Shown here: positions 47,001 through 55,853 of the stretch, in pieces | Layout: each line of letters starts with the position of its first letter | Position numbering within the stretch: the stretch's first letter is position 1 | Origin: Sphingomonas faeni | Lineage (GTDB): Bacteria > Pseudomonadota > Alphaproteobacteria > Sphingomonadales > Sphingomonadaceae | Direction: 5' to 3' | NCBI RefSeq assembly: GCF_024273235.1 | Contig: NZ_JANBVH010000017.1 | Location: 1 to 64,000 of the forward strand | DNA length: 64,000 nt | The notes under the pieces: model-generated | The model's database searches: none | Told to the model about the DNA's origin: nothing | The model's input: only the letters and a program-made list of their open reading frames with translations | Position numbers and translations under genes: made by a program

Positions 47001-47493
47001 GCACCGCGTATTCGCCCTGGTCGTGGACGGTGTCGGTGCGGACATAGCCGTTCGCCTGGAGCAGCATGGCGAGCTTGTCGCGGCCGATTCGCTCACCGGG
47101 TGCCAGCCGAGCGACGAGCTGACGGATGCGGAACGGGGTGAGGACGCGCTGCGTCGCGGCATTGGCGGTGGTGAGGAGGAGCTGTGGCCCCTTGGACTTG
47201 CCTTGCAGGCGTTGCAGCGCGGCGACGCGCTCGGCCATGATGCGGAGCGTGGGCGAGGCGCGGTCGTAGGGGAGGCAGTCCCAGGCCGGGAAGCTCAGCA
47301 CTTCGAGATCGGGCGCGAAATACGCCGCGGTCGAGGCGACCGCGCGCATCGCCGCATCGTCCGGCGCGATGAACACCGCGCGGGTCTTCACGGCACGCGC
47401 GAGGTCGGCGAGCAGCGACGGCTGGAAGCCGGACGGCACGCCCGACAACGTCAGCGGGCTCGTCGCGGAGAGGATCGTCTTGAGGTCTGGCAT
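44023..47493 (-). CDS. mfd: Transcription-repair coupling factor Mfd
   Basis: A 1156-residue translocase that removes RNA polymerase stalled at lesions and recruits UvrA. A UvrB-homology N-terminus (SFPAWDCLPYDRASP) is followed by a CarD-like polymerase-interaction domain (DLVVHMDHGIGRYEG). The RecG-like motor has Walker A GDVGFGKTE, DEEQRFGV and TLTATPIPRT. A C-terminal TRCF domain closes it. The ATG at 47493 gives MPDLKT; a longer reading would translate the F1 repeat. sdhE lies upstream on the same strand. Confidence 0.96.
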   Translation of the reverse strand: MPDLKTILSATSPLTLSGVPSGFQPSLLADLARAVKTRAVFIAPDDAAMRAVASTAAYFAPDLEVLSFPAWDCLPYDRASPTLRIMAERVAALQRLQGKSKGPQLLLTTANAATQRVLTPFRIRQLVARLAPGERIGRDKLAMLLQANGYVRTDTVHDQGEYAVRGGIVDLYPSGEDHALRLDFFGDEIESVRTFDAADQRTTGRIDGFVLLPASEALLDEDSIKRFRTRYRDAFGATATGDPMYQAISEGRRIAGMEHWLPLFEEKMATLFDHLGADDVVVRDNGVAAAAESRLEAIADYYENRKRAEAAQPGSYRPLTAKALYLDAQEWSGATEAFAAHVTSPFHEPTSATVLDFDVDGPRDFGPERAAQANIYEAVADHVEKLRKQGRKPILASYSIGARERLGSLLADHGMKGGKHAETWQEALGIADTARSFGVALIVLPLDHGFTAPGIAVLTEQDMLGDRLVHRKKRKKSADAFLAELATLTPGDLVVHMDHGIGRYEGLTSIPVGQSPHDCVALSYAGGDKLYVPVENIDVLSRYGSSEEGASLDRLGGEGWQRRKSKMKERIREIAGELIATAAERALHPGDVLEPDASGYPSFVDRFPYEETEDQDRAIEDVLGDLAAGKPMDRLVVGDVGFGKTEVALRAAFVAAMGGKQVAIVCPTTLLARQHYNNFVARFEGFPMNMGRLSRLVTAGEAKATKEGLANGTIDVVIGTHALLAKNIDFKRLGLVVVDEEQRFGVTHKERLKALRADVHMLTLTATPIPRTLQMAMSGIRELSVIQTPPVDRLAVRTYIMPFDPVVLREALLREHYRGGQSFVVTPRVADLPEIEDFLREQVPEIRFVVAHGQMSPTEVEERMSAFYDKKFEVLVSTTIIESGIDIASANTMIVHRADRFGLAQLYQLRGRVGRSKTRAYAYLVTPPERQMTVTAEKRLKVLSDLDSLGAGFQLASHDLDIRGAGNMLGDEQTGHIKEVGFELYQAMLEEAIMDAKAGGMTSSRPRDFSPQITVDAPILIPEDYVPDLDLRMGLYRRLNDLDEGQEIEAFAAEMIDRFGPLPDATENLIKVIEIKLNAKRACVSKIDVGPKGVLVSFHDDKPPNIDKLLAYVERLNGVARLRPDSKLVLQRAWGDPKARLHGALQLSKGLAKAAG

Positions 47494-47499
47494 TCGAAC

Positions 47500-47604
47500 T
47501 CCCCCCTCCCTGGAAGGGAGGGGCTGGGGGTGGGTTGGTATGAGGCAGGTGTCACGATCGCCCAGCGGCCGACCCACCCCCAACCCCTCCCTTCCAGGGA
47601 GGGG
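47500..47604. repeat. Family F1 paired inverted repeat
   Basis: Arms CCCCTCCCTGGAAGGGAGGGG and the matching reverse arm around a variable centre. It separates sdhE from mfd by ending ten bases after the sdhE stop and starting six bases before the mfd ATG. Confidence 0.8.
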
Positions 47605-47613
47605 CGCAGAAGA

Positions 47614-47880
47614 TTACTTCACGACGGTCACGTAATTGATGTCGCGCATAGCCTGCATCATCGGGCCGTCCCACTCCGGCGGGCAGGGGATCGAGCCGAT
47701 CGCCCAGCCCATGATGTCGACGTCCTGTTCCTCCAGCAGCGCCTCGAACCAGTCGAGCTGCTCGGGCGTCCAGGTCGGGCCATAGGTTTCGAAGAAGCCG
47801 CCGATCATCATGTCGGCTTCGCGCGTGCCGCGGTGCGAGCTGCGGAAGCCCAGGCGCTTGAGGCGGGTCTCGTGGTCCAT
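47614..47880 (-). CDS. sdhE: FAD assembly factor SdhE (succinate dehydrogenase assembly factor 2)
   Basis: An 88-residue helical chaperone that promotes covalent attachment of FAD to the succinate dehydrogenase flavoprotein. The family motif RGTREAD (RGxxE) is present near residue 17, and DWFEALLEEQDVDIMGWAIG matches the C-terminal helices. The ATG at 47880 is chosen because GGAG lies six bases before it; a TTG at 47892 would add four residues. recG starts 74 bases away on the other strand, a conserved alphaproteobacterial trio with mfd. Confidence 0.93.
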   Translation of the reverse strand: MDHETRLKRLGFRSSHRGTREADMMIGGFFETYGPTWTPEQLDWFEALLEEQDVDIMGWAIGSIPCPPEWDGPMMQAMRDINYVTVVK

Positions 47881-47953
47881 TTCGAACTCCAAACACGAAC
47901 AGCCGGCGACCGCTGGCAGCGGCCGTCGGCTAGGCTATAGAGGCCAGATAGTC

Positions 47954-50005
47954 ATGCGACCCGAAATCCTCAATCCGCTGTTCGCCGAAACCCTCGTCCT
48001 GAAGGGGGTGGGGCCTGCGCTCGCCAAGCCGCTCGACCGGCTCGGGCTCGCGCGCGTCGTCGACGTCGCCTTCCATCTGCCGACCGGATACGTCGATCGC
48101 CTGCCGCGCACCGAGCTGATGTCGAGCGATGCGGGGCGGATCATCACGATCACGCTGACCCCGCGCGACTACAGGATCAGCGCAGGCCGCGGTCCGACGC
48201 GCGTGCAGGCGACCGACGAGCACGGCAACTATGTCAGCCTCGTCTTCTTCGGCGGCAGTTCGGGCTGGGCGAAGAAGCTGCTGCCGATCGGCGAGGCCAA
48301 GCGCGTCTCGGGGCGGCTCGACGAATATGGCCAGGAATTGCAGATCGTCCACCCCGACATCGTCGAGCCCGACGAGGAGTTGCGCGAGCGCGAGCCGATC
48401 TATCCTTTGTCGGAGGGGCTCACCTCGCGGCGGCTGGCAGCGCTGACGGCGCAGGCGGTCGCACGCGCGCCGGACCTGCCCGAATGGATCGAGCCGGGGC
48501 TGAAGACGAAGCGCGAATGGCCCGGCTGGCACGAGTCGCTCGAGCGCATCCACGCCGACCCGTCGGATGCGAAGGCGCGCGAGCGTCTGGCGTATGACGA
48601 GGTCTTCGCGAACCAGCTGGCGATGACGCTGGTCCGCGCCGATACGCGGAAGCGGCGGGGCAGGGCGCTCCACGGCGACCGGCGGCTGCGCAATCTGCTG
48701 AAGCTCCCGTACACGCTGACCGGCGCGCAATCGCGGACGGTGGGTGAGATCGAGGGCGATCTCGCGCAGACCGCGCCGATGCTGCGGTTGCTGCAAGGCG
48801 ATGTAGGTTCGGGCAAGACGCTCGTCGCGGCGGTGGCGATGCTGATCGCGGTCGAGGCCGGCGCGCAGGCGGCGATGCTCGCGCCGACCGAAATCCTCGC
48901 GCGCCAGCATTACGAGACGTTGCGGAAAACGCTCGCCGGCCTGCCGATCAACGTCGGCGTGCTCACCGGTCGCGACAAGGGGCGCGTGCGGGAGGCGACG
49001 CTGATGGCGCTGGCGAGCGGCGAGATCGACGTCCTCGTCGGCACGCACGCGATCTTCCAGGATGCGGTCGGCTACAAGGACCTCGCGCTCGTGGTGGTCG
49101 ACGAACAGCACCGCTTCGGTGTCGCGCAACGCATGACGTTGCAGGCGAAGGGCGTCGCACCGCCGCATCTGCTGGCGATGACCGCGACGCCGATCCCGCG
49201 CACGCTGACGCTCGCGCAATACGGTGAGATGGATGTCAGCCGCCTCGACGAGATGCCGCCCGGTCGCCAGCCGATCGAGACGCGCGTGATCTCCGAAGAC
49301 CGCCTCGACGACGTGGTCAACGCGCTCGGCCGGCATCTGGCCGATGGGGGGCAGGCCTATTGGGTATGCCCACTGGTCGAGGAGAGCGAGAAGAGCGACC
49401 TCGCCGCCGCCGAGATGCGCGCGGAAACGCTGCGAGCCCGCTTCGGCGACAAGGTGGCGCTCGTCCACGGCCGCATGAAACCCGCCGAGAAGGACGCGGT
49501 GATGACCGAGTTCTCGGCCGCCCGCACCTCCGTCCTCGTCGCAACGACGGTGATCGAGGTCGGCGTCGATGTGCCGAACGCGACGCTGATCGTGATCGAG
49601 CATGCCGACCGCTTCGGCCTCGCCCAGCTTCACCAGTTGCGCGGGCGGGTAGGGCGCGGCACCGGACGGTCGATCTGCCTGCTGATGCGCGGGTCGTCGC
49701 TCAGCGAAACATCCCGCGCGCGCCTCGCCCTGATGCGCGAGACCAACGACGGCTTCCGCATCGCCGAGGAAGACCTCCGCCTTCGCGGTGCCGGCGAACT
49801 GCTCGGCACCAAGCAGTCGGGCGAAATGGCGTTCCGGCTCGCCACGCCGGACATGATGGCCGACCTGCTGCAATGCGCGCACGACGACGCGCGCCTGCTG
49901 ATCGACCGCGACGGCGGTCTCGAAGGGCCCAGGGGGCAGGCGGCACGCACTGCGCTCTATTTGTTCGATCGCGATGCGGGCGTGGCGCTGCTCCGCTCGG
50001 GTTGA
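47954..50005 (+). CDS. recG: ATP-dependent DNA helicase RecG
   Basis: A 683-residue branch-migration helicase that regresses stalled forks. The N-terminal wedge/OB domain (about 1-240) includes LKGVGPALAKPL and YPLSEGLTSR. Walker A is GDVGSGKTLVAA, motif II is DEQHRFGVAQR, and TATPIPRTL, HGRMKP and QLRGRVGRG are later motifs. The ATG at 47954 is preferred over an earlier start that would overlap sdhE antisense. The small transporter follows after 31 bases. Confidence 0.95.
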   Translation: MRPEILNPLFAETLVLKGVGPALAKPLDRLGLARVVDVAFHLPTGYVDRLPRTELMSSDAGRIITITLTPRDYRISAGRGPTRVQATDEHGNYVSLVFFGGSSGWAKKLLPIGEAKRVSGRLDEYGQELQIVHPDIVEPDEELREREPIYPLSEGLTSRRLAALTAQAVARAPDLPEWIEPGLKTKREWPGWHESLERIHADPSDAKARERLAYDEVFANQLAMTLVRADTRKRRGRALHGDRRLRNLLKLPYTLTGAQSRTVGEIEGDLAQTAPMLRLLQGDVGSGKTLVAAVAMLIAVEAGAQAAMLAPTEILARQHYETLRKTLAGLPINVGVLTGRDKGRVREATLMALASGEIDVLVGTHAIFQDAVGYKDLALVVVDEQHRFGVAQRMTLQAKGVAPPHLLAMTATPIPRTLTLAQYGEMDVSRLDEMPPGRQPIETRVISEDRLDDVVNALGRHLADGGQAYWVCPLVEESEKSDLAAAEMRAETLRARFGDKVALVHGRMKPAEKDAVMTEFSAARTSVLVATTVIEVGVDVPNATLIVIEHADRFGLAQLHQLRGRVGRGTGRSICLLMRGSSLSETSRARLALMRETNDGFRIAEEDLRLRGAGELLGTKQSGEMAFRLATPDMMADLLQCAHDDARLLIDRDGGLEGPRGQAARTALYLFDRDAGVALLRSG

Positions 50006-50036
50006 CCTGCGCGGGGTCACCCGTCACGGACCCGCG

Positions 50037-50477
50037 ATGACTGCCCTTATCCCCATCCTCGTCGTACTTCTCGCCGGTATCGGCCTCGCGATCCAGCCGC
50101 CGACCAACGCCGCCCTGGTCAAGGCGTCCGGCTCGTTATGGCTCGGTTCGCTCGTATCGTTCGCCGTCGGGACGGTCATCCTGTTCGGGATATGGGCGGC
50201 GGCGGACCGGACGATGCCGGCGGCGTTGAAGGGCGCCCCCGGCTGGGCGTGGCTGGGCGGACTGTACGGCGCGTGCTTCGTCGCCGCGCTCGCCTATGCG
50301 ACTCCGAGACTGGGGCTCGCGTCCGCGCTGACGATGGCGGTCGCCAGCCAGTTGGTGACCGCGTTGATCCTCGACCGGTTCGGGCTGCTCGGGCTCAGCC
50401 AGCAACCGATCAGCCTGGCGCGGCTCGCCGGTGTCGCGCTGGTCATCGGCGGCGTTGTCCTCGTCCGCGCAGGCTGA
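50037..50477 (+). CDS. DMT-superfamily small membrane protein (DUF606/YdcZ-like)
   Basis: A 146-residue protein with about five membrane helices, matching the short DUF606/YdcZ branch of the drug/metabolite transporter superfamily. Its pattern is GIGLAIQPPTNAALVK near the start and LTMAVASQLVTALILDRFG in the middle. Such half-size units probably work as dimers. No substrate can be named. It ends two bases from the stop of the convergent PilZ gene. Confidence 0.85.
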   Translation: MTALIPILVVLLAGIGLAIQPPTNAALVKASGSLWLGSLVSFAVGTVILFGIWAAADRTMPAALKGAPGWAWLGGLYGACFVAALAYATPRLGLASALTMAVASQLVTALILDRFGLLGLSQQPISLARLAGVALVIGGVVLVRAG

Positions 50478-50479
50478 GC

Positions 50480-50797
50480 TCAGCTGTTGCGGGTCATCAC
50501 CGTGAGCATGCCGTAATAGTCCGCCAGCGGGATTGTCCGTTCGAGCTCGCAACCGATCCGTCCGCCAAGCGACCAGCGCACGATGGCATCGACCTCACCG
50601 AGGATCGGCAGGTGGACCCGCAGGTGTTCGCCTGCCTTGGGATCGCCCTCGCACCGAGCCATCAGGCCGTTCGCGGACATGTTGACGAGCACGAGCTTGA
50701 TGCTGCGCCCATCGCTATCGGTCGCCCTGGTCCGGTGCATCACCTCGTCGCGGGGCTCGCCCCGAGAGTCGCGAACCGCCATCGCATAGCCTCGCAT
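50480..50797 (-). CDS. PilZ domain protein
   Basis: A 105-residue single PilZ domain. The c-di-GMP-type motifs are present in loose form: an Arg-rich N-terminus (VRDSRGEPRDEV, HRTRA) and NMSANG for (D/N)xSxxG. Such lone domains usually bind c-di-GMP and act on motility, polysaccharide or cell-cycle targets. The ATG at 50797 has GGGGA seven bases upstream; a Met eight codons earlier is possible. It lies convergent to the transporter gene. Confidence 0.8.
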   Translation of the reverse strand: MRGYAMAVRDSRGEPRDEVMHRTRATDSDGRSIKLVLVNMSANGLMARCEGDPKAGEHLRVHLPILGEVDAIVRWSLGGRIGCELERTIPLADYYGMLTVMTRNS

Positions 50798-50904
50798 CGA
50801 TCGTTCCCCGGCTTTGACCATCCGACCAGTCTATGACGGCTGCCGTGAACCGGATACGAACCATGATGCTTAACGGGACGTTCTTCGAAACGAGAATACG
50901 TCTA

Positions 50905-52128
50905 TTACGAGGGGGTTAGCATCCCATGCCGCTTTTTGCCGAGGCTCAGGCGAACGGGCGCGGTGACCGCGATGACGTGAGTCGGTTCTCGCGCGGGTTC
51001 GCCATCGATGCGTACTGCGCCCTCGGCAATCTTTCGGCGCGCCTCACCGTTGGAGGCGACGAAGCCCAGCCCGACCAGTGCTTCGACGATGCCGATCGCG
51101 CCGCCGGAGACCGCGAAGCTCGGCAAGGCATCGCCCGAAGCGCCCTCTTCGAAGGTTTTCCGTGCAGTCTCCGCGGCTTGGTCGGCAGCGCCCCGACCGC
51201 GGCACATCGCCGTCGCTTCGTTGGCCAGCACGATTTTGGCGGCGTTGATCTCCGCGCCTTCCAGCGCCTCCAGCCGCGCGATCTCGTCGAGTGGCAGGTC
51301 GGTGAACAGTCGCAGGAAGCGGCCGACGTCGCGGTCGTCGGTGTTGCGCCAGAACTGCCAGTAATCGAAATTCGGCAACTGGTCCTCGTGCAGCCAGACC
51401 GCGCCGGACATCGTCTTGCCCATCTTGCCGCCGTCCGCGGTCGTGATCAGCGGCGTGGTGACACCGTACACCTCGATGCCATCCATCCGGCGCGAGAGTT
51501 CGATGCCGTTGACGATGTTGCCCCACTGATCCGAGCCGCCCATCTGCAACCGACATTCGGCGCGGCGCGACAGTTCGAGGAAGTCGTAGGCCTGGAGGAT
51601 CATGTAGTTGAATTCGAGGAAGCTGAGCGACTGTTCGCGGTCGAGGCGGAGCTTGACCGAATCGAACGCGAGCATCCGGTTGACCGAGAAATGCTGGCCG
51701 ACGTCGCGCAGGAACGGGATGTATTCTAGCGCGTCGAGCCACTCGGCATTGTCGAGCATGATCGCGTCGGTCGGACCGTCGCCGAATGTCAGGAAGCGTT
51801 CGAAGATGCGGCGTATCGAGGCGACGTTGGCCTTGATCCCGTCCTCGCCGAGCAGTTTGCGCGCCTCGTCCTTGAAGCTCGGGTCGCCGATCTTGCCGGT
51901 GCCGCCGCCCATGAGCACGATCGGCTTGTGCCCGGTCTGCTGGAGCCGGCGGAGGAGCATGATCTGGACCAGGCTGCCGACATGGAGCGACGGCGCGGTC
52001 GGGTCGAAGCCGATATAGCCGGGCACCACCTGCTTGCCGGCGAGCGCGTCGAGCGCGGTCGCGTCGGTCATCTGGTGAACATAGCCGCGCGAGGTCAGCG
52101 TGGTGAGCAGGTCGGACTGGTAGGTCAT
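50905..52128 (-). CDS. tyrS: Tyrosyl-tRNA synthetase
   Basis: A 407-residue class I synthetase. The HIGH box reads HVGS ([10 protein letters not shown]), the KMSKS box reads KMGKT, and the C-terminal S4-like RNA-binding domain closes the protein. [10 protein letters not shown] is the tyrosine-binding helix. It is a TyrRS of the bacterial type, normal length. Two repeats (F6, F5) lie upstream between it and the nlpD-like gene. Confidence 0.96.
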   Translation of the reverse strand: MTYQSDLLTTLTSRGYVHQMTDATALDALAGKQVVPGYIGFDPTAPSLHVGSLVQIMLLRRLQQTGHKPIVLMGGGTGKIGDPSFKDEARKLLGEDGIKANVASIRRIFERFLTFGDGPTDAIMLDNAEWLDALEYIPFLRDVGQHFSVNRMLAFDSVKLRLDREQSLSFLEFNYMILQAYDFLELSRRAECRLQMGGSDQWGNIVNGIELSRRMDGIEVYGVTTPLITTADGGKMGKTMSGAVWLHEDQLPNFDYWQFWRNTDDRDVGRFLRLFTDLPLDEIARLEALEGAEINAAKIVLANEATAMCRGRGAADQAAETARKTFEEGASGDALPSFAVSGGAIGIVEALVGLGFVASNGEARRKIAEGAVRIDGEPAREPTHVIAVTAPVRLSLGKKRHGMLTPS

Positions 52129-52140
52129 GGTGCGTCTCGT

Positions 52141-52225
52141 TCCCCTTCCGCTTGCGGGAGGGGTTAGGGGAGGGGCTTGCTGGCCCCCATGCCCTCCCCC
52201 GCCCCCTCCCGCAAGCGGGAGGGGA
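52141..52225. repeat. Family F6 paired inverted repeat
   Basis: Arms CCCCTTCCGCTTGCGGGAGGGG and CCCCTCCCGCAAGCGGGAGG around GGGGGCCAGC-like centre. It is immediately upstream of tyrS and is the only copy in the window. Confidence 0.7.
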
Positions 52226-52250
52226 GATTCGCTTCATCCCGCCCCCAACC

Positions 52251-52333
52251 GTCATCCCAGCGAAAGCTGGGATCTTTATGGGGCGGGTGCCGTGGCCAGA
52301 ACCGGGATATCCCAGCGTTCGCTGGGATGACGG
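52251..52333. repeat. Family F5 paired inverted repeat
   Basis: GTCATCCCAGCGAAAGCTGG arm and its near complement, with the inner word CCGGGATATCCC. It shares its arms and inner word ACCGGGATA with 37861-37944. It ends 17 bases past the stop of the nlpD-like gene. Confidence 0.8.
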
Positions 52334-52349
52334 GCGGGGGGAGGCGGGA

Positions 52350-53531
52350 TCAGCTTCGCGGCAGTTGCGACGTCGGGTCCACCGGGGTGCGCCCCTTGCG
52401 CAGTTCGAAGTGCAGTTCCGGGCGATCCGCAAACCCGGTATCCCCCGACAGCGCGACCGTCTGGCCGCGCTTCACGCTCTGGCCGCGTTGCACCAGCAGT
52501 TTCGACGCATGGCCGTAGACGCTCGTCCAGCCGCCGCCGTGCTTGATGATCACCAGCCCGCCGAGCGCGGCGATGCCGTCGCCGACATAGGCCACCACGC
52601 CGTCCGCCGCGGCATGGATCGGCGTCGACATCGGCACCGCGATCTTGATGCCGTCGTTGCGCTCGCCGCTCGCGCCGGGGCCGAAGCGTTTCACGACCTT
52701 GCCGTCGACCGGCCACAGGAACCCGCCGCTCGCCAACCGCGCCGGCCCGGTGACCACAGCGTTCGACGGGAGCACGCGGCGCGGCGTCGCGATCGGTTTG
52801 GCCGGCGCCTGGTTGCTCGCCAGCGCGGGCTCGCCGCCGGTCAGGATGTCGTCGATGTCGAGCGTGAAGGCCTGCGCGCGCTCCGCGGCGCTGGGCCTGC
52901 CGCCGCCGGGCGCATCGGGGATCAGGACACGCTGGTCGGCGCGCAGCACATACGGCTCGACCAACGCGTTCGCCGCGACGATCCGCGACCATTCGACGCC
53001 GTAGGCGCGGGCGATCGCGATACCGGTCTCGCCGCGTCGGACCTGGTGATAGCGTCCGCCCGGGATCCTCAGCCGCTCACCGGTCTCGATCGTGTAGGGC
53101 GATTCGAGATCGTTCGCACGCGCGATGGCTTCGAGGCTGGCGCCGCTGCGATCGGCGACCCGGCTCAGCGTATCGCCGGGCTGCACCACGTAGGTCGTGT
53201 CGGGGATCGTCTTCGCGTCAGCGCGGACTTGGCGCGCCTCCCACGCGGGGCGCGGCGCGGGCAGGGTGGTTACTTCGCCGGTATCGCGGGCGGGGCGATC
53301 ATCGGGCGTGTCCCGCGGTACGGACTCACCCTGCCGCGGCGGGGGATCGTCGCGTCGCGCTGGCGGATCGCGGTATGGCCGTTGCGGGCGACCGGCATCG
53401 GCTGGCCTACCATAGCCGGTGCCCTCGACCGGCCGACCATAGCCGGCGGGGCGGTCGACCTGCGGAATGCACGCGGCGAGCCCGAGCAGCGGCAGCGTCG
53501 CTGCCGCCATCAGGGCGCCGCCGCGCCGCAT
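52350..53531 (-). CDS. NlpD-like lipoprotein, two LysM domains plus degenerate LytM
   Basis: A 393-residue outer-membrane lipoprotein (lipobox LGLAAC). Two LysM peptidoglycan-binding repeats (about 95-143 and 145-190) precede a LytM/M23 domain (about 275-385). The zinc ligands are missing: the usual HxGID reads NDGIK and the final HLHFE reads ELHFE. This matches E. coli NlpD and EnvC, which do not cut but switch on cell-division amidases. An enzymatic role is therefore unlikely. It overlaps the surE stop (ATGA), so serS, surE and this gene form one operon. Confidence 0.88.
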   Translation of the reverse strand: MRRGGALMAAATLPLLGLAACIPQVDRPAGYGRPVEGTGYGRPADAGRPQRPYRDPPARRDDPPPRQGESVPRDTPDDRPARDTGEVTTLPAPRPAWEARQVRADAKTIPDTTYVVQPGDTLSRVADRSGASLEAIARANDLESPYTIETGERLRIPGGRYHQVRRGETGIAIARAYGVEWSRIVAANALVEPYVLRADQRVLIPDAPGGGRPSAAERAQAFTLDIDDILTGGEPALASNQAPAKPIATPRRVLPSNAVVTGPARLASGGFLWPVDGKVVKRFGPGASGERNDGIKIAVPMSTPIHAAADGVVAYVGDGIAALGGLVIIKHGGGWTSVYGHASKLLVQRGQSVKRGQTVALSGDTGFADRPELHFELRKGRTPVDPTSQLPRS

Positions 53532-54295
53532 CAGCGATAGGCCCGGGCGAGCATATCCATCGACTCGAAATGCGTCAGGTCGAGATGCAGCGGCGTCACC
53601 GACACATACCCGTCCGCGGTCGCTTCGAGGTCGGTCGCGTGCGCCGGCGTCTCGACGGTCCGGCCGAGCGCGAACCAGTGATATTCATAGCCGCGTGGAT
53701 CGACGTTGCTGACGATCTGCAACCGGCCATAGTCGCGGAAACCCTGGCCGACGACGCGCACGCCCTTCACCGCGTCGGCGGGGCCGGTGGGGAAATTGAT
53801 GTTGACCAGCGTCCGCGGTGCCAAGGGAGCGTCGACCAGCGGCCGCAGCACGCGCTCGCCCCACGCCGCCGCCGCCTCGAACGGGACGCTGTCGCCCATG
53901 CCCTCGCGGCTGTAGATCTGGCTCAGCGCGATCGACCGGATGCCGCCCAGCGCGCCCTCCATCGCCGCCGATACGGTGCCCGAGTAGGTCACGTCCTCGG
54001 CGAGGTTGGCGCCACGATTGACGCCGGAGAGGATCAGGTCGGGCGGGCAATCCTTCATGATCTTGGCGAGCGCCATCATCACCGCATCGGTCGGCGTGCC
54101 CGCCACCGCATAGCGCTTCTCGCCATGCTTCCGCACGCGGATCGGCCGCGACAGCGTCAGCGAATGGCCCGTGCCCGACTGTTCCTCCGCGGGTGCTACC
54201 ACCCAGACATCGTCGGACAATGTCCGGGCGATCGTTTCCAGCACCTTGAGGCCGGGCGCGTGATAGCCGTCGTCGTTGGTCAGCAGGATCCGCAT
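53531..54295 (-). CDS. surE: 5'/3'-nucleotidase SurE
   Basis: A 254-residue metal-dependent survival phosphatase acting on nucleoside monophosphates. LLTNDDGYHAPGL carries the metal-binding Asp pair, and SGVNRGANLAEDVTYSGTV the Asn and Ser of the active site. Its ATG overlaps the serS stop and its stop overlaps the next ATG, so all three are translationally coupled. Typical surE operons also include pcm; none is present here. Confidence 0.95.
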   Translation of the reverse strand: MRILLTNDDGYHAPGLKVLETIARTLSDDVWVVAPAEEQSGTGHSLTLSRPIRVRKHGEKRYAVAGTPTDAVMMALAKIMKDCPPDLILSGVNRGANLAEDVTYSGTVSAAMEGALGGIRSIALSQIYSREGMGDSVPFEAAAAWGERVLRPLVDAPLAPRTLVNINFPTGPADAVKGVRVVGQGFRDYGRLQIVSNVDPRGYEYHWFALGRTVETPAHATDLEATADGYVSVTPLHLDLTHFESMDMLARAYR

Positions 54296-55572
54296 CAGCG
54301 CTTCGGCTCCAATACCGTCAGCCCGCCGAGATACGGCTGGAGCACCGCCGGGACCGCGACCGAGCCGTCCTCCTGCTGGTAATTCTCCAAGACCGCGACC
54401 AGCGTCCGGCCGACCGCGAGCGCCGAGCCGTTGAGCGTGTGGACGAACCGCGTGCCCTTCTCGCCCTCGGGTCGATAGCGTGCATTCATCCGGCGCGCCT
54501 GGAAATCGGTGCAAGTCGAGACGCTGCTGATCTCACGATAGCGCGCCTGGCCGGGCAGCCAGACTTCGAGATCATAGGTGCGTGCCGCGGTGAAGCCCAT
54601 ATCGCCGGTGCATAGGAGCATCCGCCTGAACGGTAGCTGCAACGCGTCGAGCACGCCTTCCGCGCACGCCGTCATCCGCTCATGCTCGGCCTCCGACATG
54701 TCGGGCGTGACGATCGAGACCATCTCGACCTTGTCGAACTGATGCTGGCGGATATAGCCGCGCGTGTCGCGCCCCGCCGCGCCTGCTTCGGAGCGGAAGC
54801 ACGGCGTCAGCGCGGTGAAGCGGAGCGGCAGTTCACCCTCGGTCAGGATCTGCTCGCGGACTATGTTGGTCAGGCTCACCTCGGCGGTCGGGATCAGCCA
54901 GCGGCCGTCCGTGGTGCGGAACAGATCCTCCGAGAATTTCGGCAGCTGGCCGGTGCCGAACACGGCTTCGTCGCGGACGAGTAACGGTGGCGACACCTGC
55001 TCGAAACCGGCCTCGGCAACGTGATCGAGCATGAATTGGCCAAGCGCCCGTTGCAGCTTGGCCGCGGGGCCGCGGACCAATGTGAAGCGCGCGCCCGACA
55101 TCGCCGCGCCGGTCTCGAAATCGAGGCCGATCGCCGGGCCGATCGCATCGTGTTCGCGGGCGGTGAAGGCGAAGGTCGTCGGCGTGCCGCGGGTGTGGAC
55201 GAGCGCGTTGTCGTCCTCGCCGCCACCCTGCGGCACGTCCGCCGCTGGCAGGTTGGGGATCGCGGCCAGCATGTCGCCGAGTTCGGCGCCCAGCCGTGCC
55301 TCGTCGGCCTCCAGGGCCGGCAGTGCCTCCTTCAGGCTCGCGACCTCGGCCATCAGCGCCTGCGCCTTGGCCTCGTCCTTCTGCGCCTTGGCCTGGCCGA
55401 TCGCCTTCGACAGTTCGTTGCGGCGGGTCTGTGCGGTCTGCGAGTCCGCGATCGTCGCGCGGCGCTGTTCGTCGAGTGTCACCAAAGCTGCGGACTGCGG
55501 TGCAAAGCCCCGCTTGGCGAGGGCGGCGTCGAAGGCGGCGGGATCGTCGCGGATCAGGCGTATGTCGTGCAT
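54295..55572 (-). CDS. serS: Seryl-tRNA synthetase
   Basis: A 425-residue class II synthetase. A long N-terminal coiled-coil (about 30-100) clamps the long variable arm of tRNA-Ser. Motif 2 lies around [14 protein letters not shown] and motif 3 is [16 protein letters not shown]. Length and order are normal. It heads the serS-surE-nlpD unit. The F7 repeat lies upstream. Confidence 0.96.
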   Translation of the reverse strand: MHDIRLIRDDPAAFDAALAKRGFAPQSAALVTLDEQRRATIADSQTAQTRRNELSKAIGQAKAQKDEAKAQALMAEVASLKEALPALEADEARLGAELGDMLAAIPNLPAADVPQGGGEDDNALVHTRGTPTTFAFTAREHDAIGPAIGLDFETGAAMSGARFTLVRGPAAKLQRALGQFMLDHVAEAGFEQVSPPLLVRDEAVFGTGQLPKFSEDLFRTTDGRWLIPTAEVSLTNIVREQILTEGELPLRFTALTPCFRSEAGAAGRDTRGYIRQHQFDKVEMVSIVTPDMSEAEHERMTACAEGVLDALQLPFRRMLLCTGDMGFTAARTYDLEVWLPGQARYREISSVSTCTDFQARRMNARYRPEGEKGTRFVHTLNGSALAVGRTLVAVLENYQQEDGSVAVPAVLQPYLGGLTVLEPKR

Positions 55573-55626
55573 GATCGGGCTATGCCGAGGCGTTCAAGCG
55601 TACGCAAGGCGGAGCGCATCCTCATG

Positions 55627-55756
55627 ATCCTCCCCCGCCAGGGGGAGGTGGCAGCTCTCTTGAGCTGACGGAGGGGGAGGACACGGAGCCCGCCTGAGCG
55701 CTTGCCTCCCCCTCCGTCTGGCAAGGGCCAGCCACCTCCCCCTCGCGGGGGAGGAT
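55627..55756. repeat. Family F7 paired inverted repeat
   Basis: Arms ATCCTCCCCCGCCAGGGGGAGGT and the matching reverse arm, with GGAGGGGGAGG/CCTCCCCCTCC pairing inside, and a partial extra arm at about 55766-55787. It lies in the 281-base divergent spacer between serS and the host-attachment gene. Confidence 0.7.
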
Positions 55757-55853
55757 CAGAAGGGCCCCGCGGGGGGGAGGATCAAGGCGGCGCAACCTCT
55801 CCCGTTCTCGACGCGTTCACAAGCCATACGCATAGCGAAAAGGAGAGACACGC

